Shown here one piece after another: positions 22,217-24,955 of a stretch of 24,955 nucleotides of DNA. The notes below the pieces were generated by a model, which worked only from the letters and a program-made list of their open reading frames with translations, was not told the DNA's origin and ran no database searches. Origin of the DNA: JBDGRJ01 sp042218065. Its GTDB lineage: Bacteria > Patescibacteriota > Patescibacteriia > Magasanikbacterales > UBA922. The position numbers and the translations under genes are program-made. Every line of letters begins with the position of its first letter. Position 1 is the first letter of the stretch. Where the stretch lies: contig JBDGRL010000057.1 of the NCBI GenBank assembly GCA_042218065.1, positions 1 through 24,955 on the forward strand, given 5' to 3'.

Positions 22217-24955
22217 TTAAGGGCTCGTGCCTTGTTTGTTAAAGATATCATCCGGGAAGTTATTCATCGTAATCGGTTTTCCTGTCTCATATTCTTCACT
22301 CGGATCTACGGTTACAATTCTATCAAACCTAAACCCAAGAGCTTCAAATACTTTTTCGTTTTTTATATGCCTCTTTACTAAGTTGCCGAATGCACCTTTA
22401 TCTATTCGATACACCTTATTAGAATCTGGGTATTTGATTAGAGTACCTACAGGATGATGATCAGTATAATCGATCTTTCCGGCAGACTCATACCTATCAA
22501 GCAAAGAAGGTGCTACATCTTGAATCCAGTTCCACTTATAATTCAACTCATTGAATACTTTTTCTTCTGTAATCCAGTACTTCTTATTGCCTAGCAATAA
22601 GTATACTCTATTGTCTGAAGGAATTTTCACAAGAGAACCACCTTTAAACAACCCCATCTCTTTTGACTTAGGACCATAAGGAACAAATCCAGCACTATCA
22701 TCTAGAACTTGATTCAACTTACTTTCTGCTACAGAATTAATGCTAGCAAACGAGTCGAAATAAGTGTTGAATATACGCTTAGACTGAAATGGTCTCTTTG
22801 TACAATCTTCTGTTATCAGCCATACCGAAGAAGTATCAAGGTGGGTGTACGGCTCTCCTTCTTCTAGAGGACAAGAACCTGTTGTTTCTTCTTCTGTAGT
22901 TCCTGGATTCTCCTCTTCTGATCTGGTTTCCTCTCTTTCTTGTTCTTTGCTGTCCTCATCTCTTGCTCTGTCTTCAGACTTTCCAGGTGCTCCTGAGCTA
23001 ATATTTACTCTGACTTTTTGATTTAACTGAGTACCTTTTGCAGAAAAGCTAATGACATCTCGATTAGCTTTTCGGTTTTTACCGGGCAAGATTACTCTTA
23101 CTCTCTTCTCTTTTTGTTGAGGAGTGAACATTATAGATTTTGGTGCAATCTTAACTTGTTTTTCCTGACTTTCAGCATATAAGAATACTGGTTTAGAGAT
23201 ATCAGAGAATAGCCTTACATTGTAACTTGCTGGTTGGCCCAATCCTACAGTAATTTCTTTAGGGTTGATACCAAACTCTAAGTCTAAGGTTCCTGTTTCT
23301 GTCTGTTCTTCTCTGCTTACTTCACTACAAGATTTATCTTCTATTTCGCTGGAAATATTATCGGTTTCAAGCTCTCTTGCGTATTCTTTTGCTCCTCTTT
23401 TTGTATCAAAAGTTTTCTTATTTACACTTTCATCTTCGGGAATAACACAGAATGGACCCTCAAATGAAGCTGACTCTCTTTTTCTGTCTGGACAAGCTCC
23501 TCCTTCCACTTCCACTTCAGTTTCCATATCTTCATGAATCGTACACACAACTCTATAGCTTCCAGCCCGGTTGAACCTCAATTTTACACTTTCTCCTCCG
23601 TTTAAGCTTATGTCTACACCAGCTCTTTCGATGGTAACTGTATGCTCAACAGAGTCACTATTTATAAATCTAACCACGCTACCTGCTGAAATTTCTGCTT
23701 GAGACTGAAATTGTACCCCTTCCATCTCTATGATGCTATCAGCCTCTACATCACTACTAACTTCTTCTACAGTAGGTCTATCCTCAAAAGCAGGACATTG
23801 TCTTTCTTTCTCTTCTCGATCTACTTCACTACACGCTCTGTCCTCAATTTCACTTGAAATATTGTCCGTATCGAGGCTTCTAGCATATTCTTTTGCTCCT
23901 GATATAGTATCAAAAGGCCTTTTGTTCATACTCTCATCTTCAGGGACAACACAGAAAGGACCTTCTGTAGTGCTGTCTCGTGTAGTTTCAGAACATTCTC
24001 CTTGAACAATCTCTGAGTCAGGGTAATCAGTCTGATAAGATTCAGCCAGTTCTCTTGTTTTGGCTTCAACATCATCTCGGCTTGGAATCTTTACACAGTA
24101 AGGACCACTACTCTCTGAGGTCGTGTCCTCTTCAGTGGTAGTGCCAGTTGTACTTTCCTCACAAGGACCCATTGTATATTCTTCTATACCTTCCTCTTGT
24201 GCCATACACTCGCTTTCGTAGGTATATCCATTTACACTGCAAACCTGTTTCTTTTCTGAGCACGACTGATTAGTTTCTTCTGGACATTCTTCAGTGGAGA
24301 CCTCACCTGCATTCTCTTCAGCGTAAGCTTCTGCTTCTGATCTTACGGAAAACTCTTCATTTCCACTTTCAGTATACACACAGAATGGACCTTCCTGAAC
24401 ACATTCACCCTGAACAATCTCTGAGTCAGGGTAATCAGTCTGATAAGATTCAGCCAGTTCTCTTGTTTTGGCTTCAACATCATCTCGGCTTGGAATCTTT
24501 ACACAGTAAGGACCACTACTCTCTGAGGTCGTGTCCTCTTCAGTGGTAGTGCCAGTTGTACTTTCCTCACAAGGACCCATTGTATATTCTTCTATACCTT
24601 CCTCTTGTGCCATACACTCGCTTTCGTAGGTATAACCATAGGCGCTACACACTTGCTGAGTCTCAGAACAGGTAGTAGTCGAACCAAAAGAATCAGTTGT
24701 GGTGGTATCACTAGAAGAATCGGTAGTACTTTCACAAGCAGCCCAAGTGGAGTCAATAGATACCCCTTTCTCTTCAGCTATACACCTATTGTCATAAATA
24801 TTACCATCAAAGCCACACACATCTTCTTGCGTGGAACAGCTGGAAGAGCCTGTAGTTGTATTAGTTTCTTCGCAGGCTCCCATTGTATAGTCTACGCCTT
24901 CCTCTTGTGCCATACACTCGCTCTCATAAGTGTAGCCATTAACACTACAAACTGC
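22217..24955 (-). CDS. Large modular surface protein: Kazal-like repeats, cupredoxin domain, CPR-type C-terminal modules (N-terminus outside the window)
   Basis: At least 912 codons; the frame stays open to the right edge, so start and signal peptide are missing. Order from the N-terminal side: four Kazal-like modules (VCSVNGYTYESECMAQEEG type; the second is VCGFDGNIYDNRCIAEEKG), each with only four Cys instead of six; Ser/Thr/Glu-rich linkers; five 'GP[FY]CV...C' two-Cys modules of ~38-44 residues; a type-1 copper cupredoxin domain (~23500-23765) with ligands in SVEHTVTIE and VVCTIHEDME (His, Cys, His, Met); a beta domain (FGINPKEITVGLGQPASYNV); an Arg/Glu/Ser-rich hinge; and C-terminal modules GGSLVKIPSDNRVYLLLGNK and VGTLIKYPDSNKVYRI with WITEEKVFNELNYKW. 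Kazal domains inhibit serine proteases; whether these do is unproven. Probably exported and surface-attached. Transcription ends at the shared terminator 22143-22174. Confidence 0.9.
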   Translation of the reverse strand, partial: AVCSVNGYTYESECMAQEEGVDYTMGACEETNTTTGSSSCSTQEDVCGFDGNIYDNRCIAEEKGVSIDSTWAACESTTDSSSDTTTTDSFGSTTTCSETQQVCSAYGYTYESECMAQEEGIEEYTMGPCEESTTGTTTEEDTTSESSGPYCVKIPSRDDVEAKTRELAESYQTDYPDSEIVQGECVQEGPFCVYTESGNEEFSVRSEAEAYAEENAGEVSTEECPEETNQSCSEKKQVCSVNGYTYESECMAQEEGIEEYTMGPCEESTTGTTTEEDTTSESSGPYCVKIPSRDDVEAKTRELAESYQTDYPDSEIVQGECSETTRDSTTEGPFCVVPEDESMNKRPFDTISGAKEYARSLDTDNISSEIEDRACSEVDREEKERQCPAFEDRPTVEEVSSDVEADSIIEMEGVQFQSQAEISAGSVVRFINSDSVEHTVTIERAGVDISLNGGESVKLRFNRAGSYRVVCTIHEDMETEVEVEGGACPDRKRESASFEGPFCVIPEDESVNKKTFDTKRGAKEYARELETDNISSEIEDKSCSEVSREEQTETGTLDLEFGINPKEITVGLGQPASYNVRLFSDISKPVFLYAESQEKQVKIAPKSIMFTPQQKEKRVRVILPGKNRKANRDVISFSAKGTQLNQKVRVNISSGAPGKSEDRARDEDSKEQEREETRSEEENPGTTEEETTGSCPLEEGEPYTHLDTSSVWLITEDCTKRPFQSKRIFNTYFDSFASINSVAESKLNQVLDDSAGFVPYGPKSKEMGLFKGGSLVKIPSDNRVYLLLGNKKYWITEEKVFNELNYKWNWIQDVAPSLLDRYESAGKIDYTDHHPVGTLIKYPDSNKVYRIDKGAFGNLVKRHIKNEKVFEALGFRFDRIVTVDPSEEYETGKPITMNNFPDDIFNKQGTSP
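24003..24226 (-). repeat. Long direct repeat, copy 1 (inside the surface protein gene)
   Basis: About 224 bp that I read as identical to 24411-24634. It encodes half of a Kazal-like module (SECMAQEEGIEEYTMGPCEE), the TTGTTTEEDTTSESS linker and a full GPYCVKIPSRDDVEAKTREL two-Cys module. Offset between copies is 408 bp, i.e. 136 codons in frame. Confidence 0.9.
24411..24634 (-). repeat. Long direct repeat, copy 2 (inside the surface protein gene)
   Basis: Second copy of the 24003-24226 repeat, in frame. A more diverged third copy of the Kazal part runs off the window end (24870-24955). Identity at the DNA level, not just protein, indicates recent duplication, gene conversion or assembly collapse/expansion. 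Confidence 0.9.

Noticed and set aside
24003..24634. CRISPR-like or mobile repeats at the right end
   Set aside because: The repeats are 224 bp, in frame and encode protein modules; there are no short regularly spaced repeats and no transposase or terminal inverted repeats in the window.
1..24955. Alternative genetic code (UGA as Gly) common in some CPR lineages
   Set aside because: TGA ends several genes at the expected family length (VanY fusion, 13275-13778, topA) and none of the conserved genes needs TGA read as an amino acid.

Overview
The window looks like a piece of a Patescibacteria (CPR, 'Parcubacteria'-type) genome, probably an assembled metagenome scaffold. Reasons: AT-rich, densely packed genes; short conserved housekeeping genes; a TrbC/VirB2-like pilin domain fused to a VanY peptidase; a LytR-CpsA-Psr protein; a large Cys-rich surface protein ending in 'LVKIPSDNRVYLL...KKYWIT' modules, a style I associate with CPR surface proteins; and a 100-N scaffold gap inside radA. 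TGA is used as a stop (7695-8861, 13275-13778 and topA), so the code is standard and not the UGA=Gly code of Gracilibacteria/Absconditabacteria.

Layout. 1-134: 3' end of htpX. 175-2407 (minus): a phosphomannomutase followed by a protein with a Cys/His pair resembling the CheD/YfiH/CNF1 deamidase-type fold. 2418-2455: two near-consensus sigma70 promoters pointing in opposite directions and overlapping. 2490-8861 (plus): clpC, then four envelope genes with gaps of 3-12 nt or overlaps (membrane protein, anchored beta-propeller, membrane-anchored DsbA-like thiol oxidoreductase, pilin-VanY fusion with 12 Cys). 8929-10146: radA, interrupted by the gap. 10184-13778 (minus): a small soluble protein, recG, two very small acidic proteins with strong Shine-Dalgarno sites, tRNA-Arg(GCG), and a two-TM protein. 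13897-22112 (plus): lcp, der, pth, dprA, topA, rel. 22217-24955 (minus, N-terminus outside the window): a modular secreted protein with Kazal-like repeats, a second Cys-pair repeat, a blue-copper cupredoxin domain and C-terminal surface modules.

Functionally, one part is genome maintenance and translation (radA, recG, topA, dprA, der, pth, tRNA, rel for ppGpp). The other is envelope and host contact: LCP ligase, VanY-pilin with its probable disulfide catalyst, the propeller protein and the Kazal/cupredoxin surface protein. The most interesting points are the Kazal/cupredoxin protein, the DsbA plus Cys-rich pilin-VanY pair, the contrast between SD-less starts (conserved genes) and perfect SD starts (three small genes), and the crossed divergent promoters that imply a nearly leaderless phosphomannomutase mRNA.
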